From NCBI GenBank assembly GCA_946537885.1, contig CAMNGC010000009.1, forward strand, positions 21,843-85,842: a stretch of DNA of 64,000 bases, read 5' to 3'. The position numbers were made by a program, and so were the translations under genes. This DNA comes from an uncultured Clostridia bacterium (GTDB taxonomy: Bacteria; Bacillota; Clostridia; Saccharofermentanales; Saccharofermentanaceae). The notes under the pieces were generated by a model that was not told the DNA's origin, searched no databases, and saw nothing but the letters and a program-made list of their open reading frames with translations. This document shows, one piece after another, positions 52,845 to 61,198 of the stretch. Each line of letters begins with the position of its first letter. Within the stretch, counting starts at the first letter, position 1.

Positions 52845-53480
52845 ATGGAGAAGGGACTGTTCATTACTTTCGAAGGGATCGACGGCTGCGGCAAGAGTAC
52901 GCAGCTGAAGATGGTTGCCAGCCGTTTTGAAGAAGAGGGCAGGCAGATCATGCTGGTCCGTGAGCCCGGAGGGACTGTGATCGGGGAGAAGATCCGCGAG
53001 ATCTTGCTCGACCGTAAGAATGATTCCATGGTACCGATGGCAGAACTCTTCTTATATGAGGCTGCAAGAGCCCAGATCACGGAAGAAAAGATAAGACCCT
53101 TCTTAGAGGCCGGCGGAGTAGTTCTCTGTGACCGTTTCTATGATTCCACCACAGCCTATCAGGGTTACGCAAGGCAGCTCGGTTCTGATATCACAACGAC
53201 TCTCAATGAGATAGCAACGGGGGACCTTAAGCCTGATATTACATTTATTTTCGATATTGATCCCAAAGAGGCTCTTAAGAGACGGATGGAACGGGCAGAA
53301 GAGCCGGACAGGCTCGAAGCTATGGGAACGGCTTTTCAGGAGAAGGTAAGAGACGGATATCTCAAGTTGGCAGAAGCTGACAAAAGCGGCAGGATCGTGA
53401 TCATCGATGCTTCCGGAAGCAGAGAAGAGATAGCTGAGGCGGTAAAGCTTGCTATCGCATCTAAGACCGGAGACAGATGA
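52845..53480 (+). CDS. tmk: Thymidylate kinase
   Basis: 211 residues from ATG 52845; the track's TTG 52830 overlaps the previous gene. The P-loop is FEGIDGCGKSTQ, followed by REPGGT (DRX-type Arg) and DRFYDSTTAYQGYAR (dTMP site). The lid is RMERAEEPDRLEAMG. It phosphorylates dTMP to dTDP. The Firmicute order tmk-holB-ricT is conserved here, with holB overlapping by 4 nt. Confidence 0.96.
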   Translation: MEKGLFITFEGIDGCGKSTQLKMVASRFEEEGRQIMLVREPGGTVIGEKIREILLDRKNDSMVPMAELFLYEAARAQITEEKIRPFLEAGGVVLCDRFYDSTTAYQGYARQLGSDITTTLNEIATGDLKPDITFIFDIDPKEALKRRMERAEEPDRLEAMGTAFQEKVRDGYLKLAEADKSGRIVIIDASGSREEIAEAVKLAIASKTGDR

Positions 53481-54490
53481 TCGTTATGGCTTTCGGGAAG
53501 TTTATCGGACAGAAAGAGATAAAGAGAAGACTGTCGGTGATGATGCAGGGTGAACCGTCGCAGTCTTTTCTTTTTACGGGGCCTGTAGGATCAGGCAAGC
53601 GAACGATCGCAGGGGAGCTTGCCAAGGCTTTGGTTTGTGAGAATCCCACAGCTGACGGTGCCTGTAACAACTGCAATTGCTGCCGTTACTACGATGCAGG
53701 GACACTTCCGGATGTGGTAAGGCTCGACGGCGAAGAATCAAATATCAAGGTGGCAGATGTCAGACGTACTGTCGTTTCAGGATCTGCCATGCCTCCTCAG
53801 ATCGCGCGACGTAAGGTTTTTCTGATCGACTGCGACAAGCTGAACGAAGAGGGACAGAATGCGATCCTTAAGTCCGTGGAAGAGCCGCCTGCCGGAGTCG
53901 TATTTATACTTATGGCAGCTGACAAGTCACACCTTTTGCCGACGATCTTATCGAGGGTTATCGAATTTAAGCTGGTTGGTTATAGCGAAGAGGAGATCCG
54001 CTCTATCGTTAAGACGAGATACGGCGATATAGATAACGGGAGACTCGAGTTCATCACTGATTTCTCGGCAGGCCTGCCCGGTAAAGCTATTGCCATGTGC
54101 GAGGACGAGGAGTTCGGGGAGCTTCGAGATAAGATATTTGATATCATGATAAAGATGCCCGAGAAGTCTTATACTGATATACTCTATGATGACTTTGCAT
54201 TTTGGGACGAGAATAAGAGCAGGGTGGATGATCTCCTCGTCTTTATGCTCTGGGTCATAGGTGATATTGCCATGATGCTCAAGGCTCCGGATTCGGCTGA
54301 TATAAGATATAAGGACAAGAAGGATGAGATAAGGGGAATGATATCACGCCATAGTTATCTGTCCACAACAAGACTGGGAAATTGTGCCACTGCCGTGAAT
54401 GAGATGATACGTGGCATGAATGTAAATGTTAATTACGAGAGCGCATGCTGCAGCATGTTGCTTAAAGTACATAAGGAGTTAAGACAATGA
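53477..54490 (+). CDS. holB: DNA polymerase III delta' subunit
   Basis: 337 residues. The Walker A-like motif GPVGSGKRTIAGELA and zinc module with CENPTADGACNNCNCC are typical of delta'/gamma-type clamp-loader subunits. FLIDCDKLNEEGQNAILKSVEEPP is the DExx/sensor region and LPTILSRV the SRC-like motif (SRV here). The start at 53477 (ATGA overlap with tmk, GGAG just upstream) is used; ATG 53486 is an alternative. It overlaps ricT by 4 nt. Confidence 0.92.
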   Translation: MIVMAFGKFIGQKEIKRRLSVMMQGEPSQSFLFTGPVGSGKRTIAGELAKALVCENPTADGACNNCNCCRYYDAGTLPDVVRLDGEESNIKVADVRRTVVSGSAMPPQIARRKVFLIDCDKLNEEGQNAILKSVEEPPAGVVFILMAADKSHLLPTILSRVIEFKLVGYSEEEIRSIVKTRYGDIDNGRLEFITDFSAGLPGKAIAMCEDEEFGELRDKIFDIMIKMPEKSYTDILYDDFAFWDENKSRVDDLLVFMLWVIGDIAMMLKAPDSADIRYKDKKDEIRGMISRHSYLSTTRLGNCATAVNEMIRGMNVNVNYESACCSMLLKVHKELRQ

Positions 54491-55425
54491 CCAAGATAGT
54501 AAACGTCCGTTTCAGAGAGGCGGGAAAGTTATACAGATATACATGTAATGGAATGAACCTCAGCATCGGGGATGCCGTAATGGTAGATACTCAGTTGGGT
54601 ATCGATCTGGCACATGTAGCCGAAGAACCTTATGAGACTGATGTTGAGATGGAAGAGGACAGTGAGCTTCAGCCTGTCCTTAGGATGGCTGATGAGAAGG
54701 AATTGGACAGATATCAGCTTAAGCTTGAGAAGGAGAAAGAAGCCTACGACAAGTGCCTGTCCCTTATCGAAAAACACGGCCTGGACATGAACCTGATCGA
54801 GGCAGTTTTTGCCTTTGACGGTAAGAAAGTAATCTTCTTCTTCACATCCGAGAACAGAGTTGACTTCAGAGAGCTGGTTAAGGATCTGGCAGCCGCCTTC
54901 CGTGCAAGGATCGAACTCAGACAGATAGGCTCCCGTGATCAGGCCAGATTGGTTGGCGGTATCGGTGTCTGTGGACGCGAACTCTGCTGTTGCTCTTTCT
55001 TGAATCATTTCGCTCCTGTTACACTTCGAATGGCCAGAGATCAAGGTCTGTCACTTAATCCGACCAAGTTAAACGGCGCATGCGGCAGACTTATGTGCTG
55101 CCTTCAGTTCGAGAAAGATGCATATAATGACGCCCGTAAGCGCATGCCCAAGGTTGGCCGTAAGATCAGGACTCCCAGGGGGATCGGTACTGTCTGTGAG
55201 GTCAACCTTATCGAGGAGATAGTGGCAGTTAAGTTTATACAGGATGATGTTCAGGAAATAGAGAAATACGAGTGGGCCGGACTCGAACCTTTGAATTCCG
55301 ACTTTAAGCCCGGTTGCCCTGAATACTCCTGTACGACCTGCCCAGGATGCGCCAGTAAGTTTGATTCCAACGGCAAATATACCGGCAACAACGCTGACAA
55401 ACGAGACGAGCGCGAGGACGTGTAA
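54487..55425 (+). CDS. ricT: PSP1-domain protein RicT (YaaT)
   Basis: 312 residues. The PSP1 core has IGSRDQARLVGGIGVCGRELCCCSFL and NPTKLNGACGRLMCCLQFE, whose cysteines coordinate [4Fe-4S] clusters in the RicA-RicF-RicT complex that assists RNase Y in mRNA processing. The C-terminal tail adds a CPEYSCTTCPGCASK cluster, richer in cysteine than I expect for the family. The position after tmk and holB is the standard synteny. ricA and ricF are not in the window. Confidence 0.9.
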   Translation: MTKIVNVRFREAGKLYRYTCNGMNLSIGDAVMVDTQLGIDLAHVAEEPYETDVEMEEDSELQPVLRMADEKELDRYQLKLEKEKEAYDKCLSLIEKHGLDMNLIEAVFAFDGKKVIFFFTSENRVDFRELVKDLAAAFRARIELRQIGSRDQARLVGGIGVCGRELCCCSFLNHFAPVTLRMARDQGLSLNPTKLNGACGRLMCCLQFEKDAYNDARKRMPKVGRKIRTPRGIGTVCEVNLIEEIVAVKFIQDDVQEIEKYEWAGLEPLNSDFKPGCPEYSCTTCPGCASKFDSNGKYTGNNADKRDEREDV

Positions 55426-55490
55426 GCGCCGGTTTCTAATATAGAACGTTGTTATAAATTAAAAGATTGTTAATGTGCTCGCGAATTGAA

Positions 55491-55518
55491 TTGACTTTTC
55501 GCGCCGATATGTAATAAT
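55491..55518 (+). promoter_or_regulatory. Sigma-A promoter of the ferredoxin gene
   Basis: TTGACT, a 16-nt spacer, then AATAAT (within TAATAAT), 33 nt before the ATG. Confidence 0.7.
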
Positions 55519-55551
55519 CGAATCAGTACATTTGAAAGGGAGGTATTATAT

Positions 55552-55722
55552 ATGGCTTATGTAATTTCCGACTCATGCATCTCTTGTGGCGCTTGCGCTG
55601 AGGGTTGTCCCGTTTCAGCTATTGCTGAGGGCGAGACACAGTACCAGATCGATCCTGAGGTTTGCATCTCCTGTGGTGCTTGCGAGGCTACTTGCCCCGT
55701 ATCTGCGATTGCCGAAGAGTAA
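55552..55722 (+). CDS. 2[4Fe-4S] ferredoxin (too short for the ORF track)
   Basis: 56 residues, the classical clostridial size. Two repeats, CISCGACAEGCPVSAIAE and CISCGACEATCPVSAIAE, hold the eight cluster ligands. The GGGAGGT ribosome site, a consensus promoter and a terminator make it a strongly expressed single-gene unit. It is probably the main low-potential electron carrier serving NfnAB (window start) and the [FeFe] hydrogenase (41.4 kb). It interrupts the usual ricT-trmN6-rsmI order. Confidence 0.96.
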   Translation: MAYVISDSCISCGACAEGCPVSAIAEGETQYQIDPEVCISCGACEATCPVSAIAEE

Positions 55723-55746
55723 TTTGAGCAAAGAGATGAGTTAAAT

Positions 55747-55777
55747 GAGAGCTGTCCGGAAGGGCGGCTCTCTTTTT
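55747..55777 (+). terminator. Rho-independent terminator after ferredoxin
   Basis: GAGAGCTGTCC and GGGCGGCTCTC (11 bp, two G-U pairs) around GGAA, followed by TTTTT. Confidence 0.9.
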
Positions 55778-55782
55778 GTGGT

Positions 55783-55896
55783 TCTTCACGGAAAGCTTGG
55801 GATATAGCGTGAATGCTTTAAGCAAAGGCTTAAGCAACGTGGGGGGCGACAACAAAACGACATAGTAAAAGATTTACTATGTCGAAAAATTGTCGC
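55783..55896 (+). repeat. Two-part intergenic repeat, copy 2, joined to a long CGACAA/TTGTCG hairpin
   Basis: The 22-bp block (55783-55804) and TTTAAGCAAAGGCTTAAGCA (55817-55836) are exact copies of those at 43238 and 43264, here 12 nt apart. Immediately after, GCGACAA (55846) and TTGTCGC (55890-55896) enclose a perfect 12-bp stem CGACATAGTAAA/TTTACTATGTCG with loop AGA. GCGACAACAAAACGACA here is the reverse complement of sequence at 62342-62360. The rest of the gap to 56098 is GC-rich with no frame recognised. Confidence 0.8.
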
Positions 55897-56098
55897 TCGG
55901 CCCTTTTGACCTGCATATTTAAAAATCCGGAAAGCATCGACGCCTCCTGCGCGCGGCGGCCGCATTTCTTACAAGCCGACAATTATTCTTTTCTGATTGT
56001 GTTGTTTCCTATGTCGTATGTCGCCGGGGGCCTCGCCGATTTGTCCGCGCTCGCCCGATGTGAGATAATTGCTATAGCAAATTGACGGAGGACGGAAG

Positions 56099-56878
56099 AT
56101 GCCGGATATCACAGTTGAAGATCTGGGAAGAGGAGATCTAAAGCTCAAGCAGCTTAAGGATGGCTTCAGATTCGGTACTGACAGTGTGCTGCTGGCATGG
56201 TTCACGGCGTCCTTTGTCAGGCAGAATGCCAAAACGCGCCTTCTTGAGCTCGGTAGCGGTTGCGGGGCGGCGGCACTCCTGGTATCAGCCCGGGCCGGCG
56301 CTTGCTCGATAGACTGTTGTGAAGTTATGCCGGAGCCTTACGAGATACTTAAGCAGAATATAGATGAGAACAATCTGGCGGGAAGGCTCAGAGCCTTTAA
56401 TTGCGATATCAGACAACTGCCGAAGGAAATACTTGGGCAGCAGTATGATCTGGTCTTATTTAATCCGCCTTTCTACAGAAGAACTGAAGGCCCGGCTGTG
56501 GACTGTAAGAAGGCAAACCGGTTGGCAGGAAGGTTCGAAGAGCACGGCGGACTGGAAGACTTTGTCAAGGCTGCTTCGGCGAGACTTAAGCCGTCTTCGG
56601 GTTATGCGGTGATGGTTATGAAGAGCGAGAGACTGGGCGAGGCCGTGAAGCTTTTCGAGGATAATGATCTGAGTCCGGTAAGGCTTATGACAGTGCATCC
56701 GGCGGTTGATAAGAATGCGACGCTTTTTCTTCTGGCCGGGCGTAAATGCGGGCCAAGAGGGCAGATGCGCGTGCTCCCGCCCTTGATCACTCATTTTCGA
56801 AATGCAGATGGTGATATAATCGAGACAGACAAAATGATCGAAATATACAATAAGGAGCACAGAGATTGCTTTATCTGA
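56099..56878 (+). CDS. TrmN6-like tRNA1(Val) adenine-N6 methyltransferase
   Basis: 259 residues. The N-terminal DGFRFGTDSVLLAWF, SAM-binding LLELGSGCGAAALLV, and catalytic DLVLFNPPFYR (NPPF, typical of N6-adenine methyltransferases) identify the YfiC/TrmN6 (B. subtilis YabB) family. The reaction would be methylation of A37 in a tRNA; the exact tRNA is inferred from E. coli. The ribosome site is ACGGAGGACGG. It overlaps rsmI by 13 nt, the normal Firmicute arrangement. Confidence 0.9.
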   Translation: MPDITVEDLGRGDLKLKQLKDGFRFGTDSVLLAWFTASFVRQNAKTRLLELGSGCGAAALLVSARAGACSIDCCEVMPEPYEILKQNIDENNLAGRLRAFNCDIRQLPKEILGQQYDLVLFNPPFYRRTEGPAVDCKKANRLAGRFEEHGGLEDFVKAASARLKPSSGYAVMVMKSERLGEAVKLFEDNDLSPVRLMTVHPAVDKNATLFLLAGRKCGPRGQMRVLPPLITHFRNADGDIIETDKMIEIYNKEHRDCFI

Positions 56879-57696
56879 TTGGAACACCGATAGGAAATTT
56901 GGGCGATATCAGCCCGAGAGCGACAGAGATGCTCGCTGCTGCCGACATCATCGCCTGCGAGGATACGAGACGAACGGGACTTTTGTTGCAGCAACTCGGC
57001 ATTGAGGGCAAACTTTTCTCTTATCATGAGCATAACAAGGTTGCCAAGGGCCGGGTGCTTATCGAAAAGATGAAGGAGGGTGCTACGGTCGCTCTTGTAT
57101 CTGATGCGGGCATGCCATCTATCAATGATCCGGGGGAGGACTTAGTAAAGCTCTGTATCGAAAACAATATAGACATCTCAGTCGTTCCGGGCCCGGTTGC
57201 CGCTATCACGGCCTTGGTCATGAGTGGACTTGACACGACCCGTTTCCATTATGAGGGCTTTCTGCCTTCGGAACAGAGCGAACGACGTAAGAGGCTGGAA
57301 GAACTTAAAAGAATCCCTGAGACGATCATCATTTACGAGGCCCCCCACAGGCTTAATAAGCTGGTGGCAGAGCTGGCAGAGAACGGTTTCGCTGATTGCC
57401 GCGCTGCTTTCTGCCGGGAGCTGACAAAGAAATATGAACAGGTAGTCAGGATGACCGTGGGCGAAGCGGTTGACTATTATAAGGAGAATCCTCCGAAGGG
57501 CGAATTTGTAATCTGCCTTGAAGCCCTGCCTTCGGTATCTGATGTTCAAGAATACAGCGACAGCGATGTAGATGCCCTTATATTAAAGCTTGCAGCTGAT
57601 GGAAAAACGACAAAAGAGATCGCTTCTGAGCTGGCTTCTGTTACAGGACGACGCAAAAAAGAAATATACGAACATGCTCTAAACATGTTAAAATAG
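56866..57696 (+). CDS. rsmI: 16S rRNA (cytidine-1402-2'-O)-methyltransferase
   Basis: 276 residues, TTG start with TAAGGAG 8 nt upstream. LIGTPIGNLGDISPRA, CEDTRRTGLLL, LVSDAGMPSINDPG and VPGPVAAITALVMSGL are the family signatures. ETIIIYEAPHRL and GEFVICLE lie further on. It methylates C1402 of 16S rRNA in the decoding centre. It overlaps the trmN6-like gene. The C-terminal residues (TTKEIASELASVTGRRKKEIYE) form the usual short helical extension. Confidence 0.95.
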   Translation: MLYLIGTPIGNLGDISPRATEMLAAADIIACEDTRRTGLLLQQLGIEGKLFSYHEHNKVAKGRVLIEKMKEGATVALVSDAGMPSINDPGEDLVKLCIENNIDISVVPGPVAAITALVMSGLDTTRFHYEGFLPSEQSERRKRLEELKRIPETIIIYEAPHRLNKLVAELAENGFADCRAAFCRELTKKYEQVVRMTVGEAVDYYKENPPKGEFVICLEALPSVSDVQEYSDSDVDALILKLAADGKTTKEIASELASVTGRRKKEIYEHALNMLK

Positions 57697-57740
57697 AGAA
57701 TATCAAATATGAGGCGTCATGCCTCTTGCGGAGAAATAGT

Positions 57741-60224
57741 ATGGACGGCATTGATGGCGATTTTCTCGTTAATCGGGAAGAGATGCTAAAGCTCATAGAG
57801 GAGTTGGAATTCAATGATATCAGGGATGTTCTCTCTGATACTGTTCTTGGCGCTGTTATAATCGATCCTCGTGAGGAGAGGATGTATTTCTCTGACAGCA
57901 TGCAGAAGATCTTGGGTGTTGCTGCCACACAGGACATGCTTTTGTCCTCTTTTCTGCAGTTTGTTCCCGAGTTCAGAAGGCTGGAAGTAAGCAACCAGTA
58001 TCAGGCTTGCGTCAGGGATATGGCTATCGGCGAGAGAAATTTCTGCAGTGTCAAGCATCCGATTACGAAGGGTGACATGAGTACTTACGATATTGAAGTT
58101 CGCCTTAAGACTATCGGAGATGACGTCAAGACAAGGCTTCTCGGCGGCATCGTGCTCGACCGCACCCGTAACATCGGAGAAATTTCCGGCAACCAGCTCT
58201 TCAGCGCCGCATCCAATGCATATCTGTTCACCTATGATCTCCTCGAGGACCGCTGCTATGTCAGCAACAAGTTCGTCGAGGATTTTGATCTTATGGGACC
58301 CGTTGTCAATCGCTTCTCCCAGGAGGCTCCGAGATTCCTTCAGACGGATGATATCCTGGCTTTAAGGCGTGCGCTCGGGGCCTATCTTGATACACATGAA
58401 TCGGTTCAAGAGCTGATCCTCCGTTTCCTGACACCTGCAAGGGGCGAGCTTTACTTAAGGCTTAACGGTTTCTCTGATTCGGATAAGGACGGCAATCCGG
58501 GCGGTGACAGCCGCTTTGTATCGGGCGAATGTGTTGACGTTACCGAATATGTACAGAGTGAATCGCTTAGAGAGAATCTTATCGACGGCTCTTCGGCTAT
58601 AACCTTCTATGCGGATGCTTCAGAGGGCTGTATCTTTTTTTCGCAGAATATAAGCGACATCTATCCTGAAGCCAGGACTGAGATCCGTGGCGATATCGTA
58701 GAGGAACTGGCTCAGCTGGTCATCCCCGAGGATAAGAAGCGTTTCCGTAATGATATGCACAGGGTAGTAAATGAACCGAACTCCAAGTTCGCGATCGAGA
58801 TCAGACTGGCGCTTAAGAATAATCGCACCGTGTGGATTGCATGCCGTGGTAAGTCCTACTTCGATACGGCGAGACACAGCACTATCGTTGTCGGAACAGT
58901 TTTCGATCTGACACAGATGAATGAGGTTCGTGAGAATGTCGAGAAGAATGCGGCATGCCATGAGCTGACCGGCCTGCCTTTAAGAGAGAAGCTCCTTCAT
59001 GATGCGGGTAAGCTCTTAAGAGATCCGAATCTGTTGTCTGCCGCGCTGGTGTTGGTGGACCTTAATGATTTTAAGTCGTTTAATGACCGTTACGGGCGTT
59101 CTATCGGTAATGAGCTCCTCATATCGATGGCATCATTGCTGAGCAAGGATCTGCCGGCGGAGGCTATGCTCTATCATATCGGAACGGATACTTTCGCTCT
59201 CCTGTGGCCTCATGCTTCGCAGATCAAGGTTACCGAGTTTATGAATAATCTGCAGGAGAGAGGCAATCAGCCTTTCGAGATTAATAATGGTGAATATTTT
59301 GTAAGCTTCAGTGTGTCGGCGGCATTCTATCCCTTAAGCTCCAATGTTGACGAGCTGCTGATAAATGCCGAGATCGCGCTTCATAAAGTAAAGCAGAACA
59401 AGAAGATGAAATATGCGATATATTCGCCCGTCGATAAGAATGAGCTGAAGGAGAGACTGGACTTTGAGCTTCAGATCACTCAGTGCATCCGTAATAATAT
59501 GGAGAATTTTCAGATGTATTATCAGCCCCTGATCGATGCTCGTACCGGCTGCCTTGCAGGTGCTGAGGCGCTTCTAAGGTGGCAGTCTCCTTCGGGAGAT
59601 CTGGTCAATCCGGAGAAGGTTGTCACGGCTCTGGAGAATACCGATCAGATGGGTGCGGTCAGCGAGTGGATCCTGGATCAGGCCATCTCACAGTGCGCTT
59701 CATGGATCAATCATGGCGCACCCGCAAATTTCTATGTGCATATCAATGCGACGGCTGATGACCTTATCCGTAAACATTTTGCCGATCATGTTACAGAGCT
59801 GCTTCAGAGCTATAATCTTAAGCCTGAGAATATCCTCATAGAGATTACGGAGACATCCCTTGTCAAGAATATGGCTGTCTGCCGTAAGAACCTGCATGAA
59901 CTTCAGAATGCCAATATCCGTACTGCCTTGGACGACTTCGGTTCGGGCTACTCGTCATTCAACTATCTGAAGGAATTGCCTGTCGATGAGATCAAGATCG
60001 ATAAGAGCTTCGTTGACGACATGGATACGGTAGAATTCAATCGTTCCTTCATCTCGGCTATTACGATGCTGGCCCATTCCATCGGCAAGAAGGTCGTTGT
60101 AGAGGGTGTAGAGACGGAGAGTCAGGCAGATGCCATCCGTAAGATGGGCGCAGATATCTTCCAGGGCTACTACTTCGGCAAGCCCATGTCAGTATTCGGT
60201 TTCTCGAATAAGTATTTTACTTGA
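57741..60224 (+). CDS. PAS-GGDEF-EAL protein, probable c-di-GMP phosphodiesterase
   Basis: Start set at ATG 57741, after GCGGAGA; 827 residues and no membrane helix. Two or three PAS-like sensor segments lie in residues 20-390. The GGDEF-like domain (about 400-560) has LVDLNDFKSFNDRYGRSIGNELL but the active loop reads GTDTF instead of GGDEF, so cyclase activity is unlikely. The EAL domain (about 575-820) retains AEALLRW, EITETSLVKN, DDFGSGYSSFNYL, EIKIDKSFV, VVEGVETESQ and QGYYFGKP. A soluble c-di-GMP-degrading sensor is inferred. It converges with the next gene, with 2 nt between stops. Confidence 0.88.
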   Translation: MDGIDGDFLVNREEMLKLIEELEFNDIRDVLSDTVLGAVIIDPREERMYFSDSMQKILGVAATQDMLLSSFLQFVPEFRRLEVSNQYQACVRDMAIGERNFCSVKHPITKGDMSTYDIEVRLKTIGDDVKTRLLGGIVLDRTRNIGEISGNQLFSAASNAYLFTYDLLEDRCYVSNKFVEDFDLMGPVVNRFSQEAPRFLQTDDILALRRALGAYLDTHESVQELILRFLTPARGELYLRLNGFSDSDKDGNPGGDSRFVSGECVDVTEYVQSESLRENLIDGSSAITFYADASEGCIFFSQNISDIYPEARTEIRGDIVEELAQLVIPEDKKRFRNDMHRVVNEPNSKFAIEIRLALKNNRTVWIACRGKSYFDTARHSTIVVGTVFDLTQMNEVRENVEKNAACHELTGLPLREKLLHDAGKLLRDPNLLSAALVLVDLNDFKSFNDRYGRSIGNELLISMASLLSKDLPAEAMLYHIGTDTFALLWPHASQIKVTEFMNNLQERGNQPFEINNGEYFVSFSVSAAFYPLSSNVDELLINAEIALHKVKQNKKMKYAIYSPVDKNELKERLDFELQITQCIRNNMENFQMYYQPLIDARTGCLAGAEALLRWQSPSGDLVNPEKVVTALENTDQMGAVSEWILDQAISQCASWINHGAPANFYVHINATADDLIRKHFADHVTELLQSYNLKPENILIEITETSLVKNMAVCRKNLHELQNANIRTALDDFGSGYSSFNYLKELPVDEIKIDKSFVDDMDTVEFNRSFISAITMLAHSIGKKVVVEGVETESQADAIRKMGADIFQGYYFGKPMSVFGFSNKYFT

Positions 60225-60226
60225 TC

Positions 60227-61087
60227 TCAGCTTTCTATTGTCTTGGTGATCTCAATGCCGTGTTTACGGAATTCATCGATGATTAGTTCTGCTTCTGTCT
60301 CGCTTCCTGCCAGGAAATGTTGTTCTTTGCCCTCTTCAACGGTGGTTACCCAGTAACGGTTTGCCACCGGATTTGACGAAGGCTTTTTGATCTCGTGCTT
60401 AGTGATATGAGCGCTGCTGACCTTCGAGAGCAGGCCAAGGTAGCACGTCTTCTTGCTGTAGACGATGTAATAACTTATTCCGATGACCATCATTCCCTTG
60501 AATAGGGAGTAGGCTCTTCCTGACATAAAATCAGTGTTGACTCTTATAGGGTCTTCCCGGCGTTTGGCGATCTCGAGCTTAAGGTCTTCGGGACGCTTAA
60601 ATGACATGTCTTCTCGAAAAGCCCCCCTGCCGAAGATGATCATAAGCAGAGAGACTCCTGCCATGACAGGGAAGAAGATCCACCAGGGAAGGTCGGGCTT
60701 GATGTCGTGAGTCTTGATCGTGATCGCGGCAGATGTGGCAAGGATACCGATTGCCAATATGATCCAGACATTTTTCTGACTTAGCAAGCGAAAAGCCCTG
60801 CAGACTTCATACATATCTTTGCCCTTCGCTATAGAAGAGACAGTTCTTATAGAGGCATCCGTGTCGTCTGACTTGCTCTCGCGAAGCTTGCGCCGGTAAT
60901 AGATATTACAATAGATCGCAAAACCGGCGAATAAAACAGTAATTGCTATGCTGCCGAATAATGCGGCATTAGCCTCCCGCTCAATGATATACATTCCGAT
61001 AGTTACTGCGATCAGTGCCAAAGTACATATCAAAGAAAACCGCGCAGCGCTTCGAAGTGATCGAAGTCTTTTGTTCTCGTTATTCAT
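60227..61087 (-). CDS. Four-helix membrane protein of unknown function
   Basis: Start at ATG 61087, since the ribosome site AGAGGG lies 6 nt upstream; the track's ATG 61093 abuts it. 286 residues. Helix pairs at about 16-60 and 95-145 are separated by a short basic loop (YYRRKLRESKSDD). The C-terminal about 125 residues are cytoplasmic, mostly beta-like (RYWVTTVEEGKEQHFLAGSETEAELIIDEF), and could be a PH/YcxB-type domain. No family recognised with certainty. Confidence 0.6.
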   Translation of the reverse strand: MNNENKRLRSLRSAARFSLICTLALIAVTIGMYIIEREANAALFGSIAITVLFAGFAIYCNIYYRRKLRESKSDDTDASIRTVSSIAKGKDMYEVCRAFRLLSQKNVWIILAIGILATSAAITIKTHDIKPDLPWWIFFPVMAGVSLLMIIFGRGAFREDMSFKRPEDLKLEIAKRREDPIRVNTDFMSGRAYSLFKGMMVIGISYYIVYSKKTCYLGLLSKVSSAHITKHEIKKPSSNPVANRYWVTTVEEGKEQHFLAGSETEAELIIDEFRKHGIEITKTIES

Positions 61088-61163
61088 GATCATCCCTCTG
61101 CATTCCTAAAAATGTTTTGATGATTATAGCATATCGAAGTATTAATTGGAATGTACATGCGTG

Positions 61164-61172
61164 TGCTATAAT
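61164..61172 (+). promoter_or_regulatory. Extended -10 promoter of the zinc-ribbon protein gene
   Basis: TGCTATAAT, 26 nt before the ATG at 61199, the same element as before the SulP, EAL and flavoprotein genes. Confidence 0.5.
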
Positions 61173-61198
61173 GAGCAAGGATATAAGGGAGGAGAGAA

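Noticed and set aside
52178-53080. 300-residue minus-strand ORF opposite folK, the disordered gene and tmk
   Set aside because: It is created by the complement of Arg/Asn-rich and tmk codons. The hydrophobic look (ALTVVSAICICVCI) is a mirror effect and there is no ribosome site.
55879-56085. 68-residue ORF after the 55.8 kb repeat
   Set aside because: It begins in the hairpin repeat and lacks a ribosome site. The GC-rich stretch looks noncoding.
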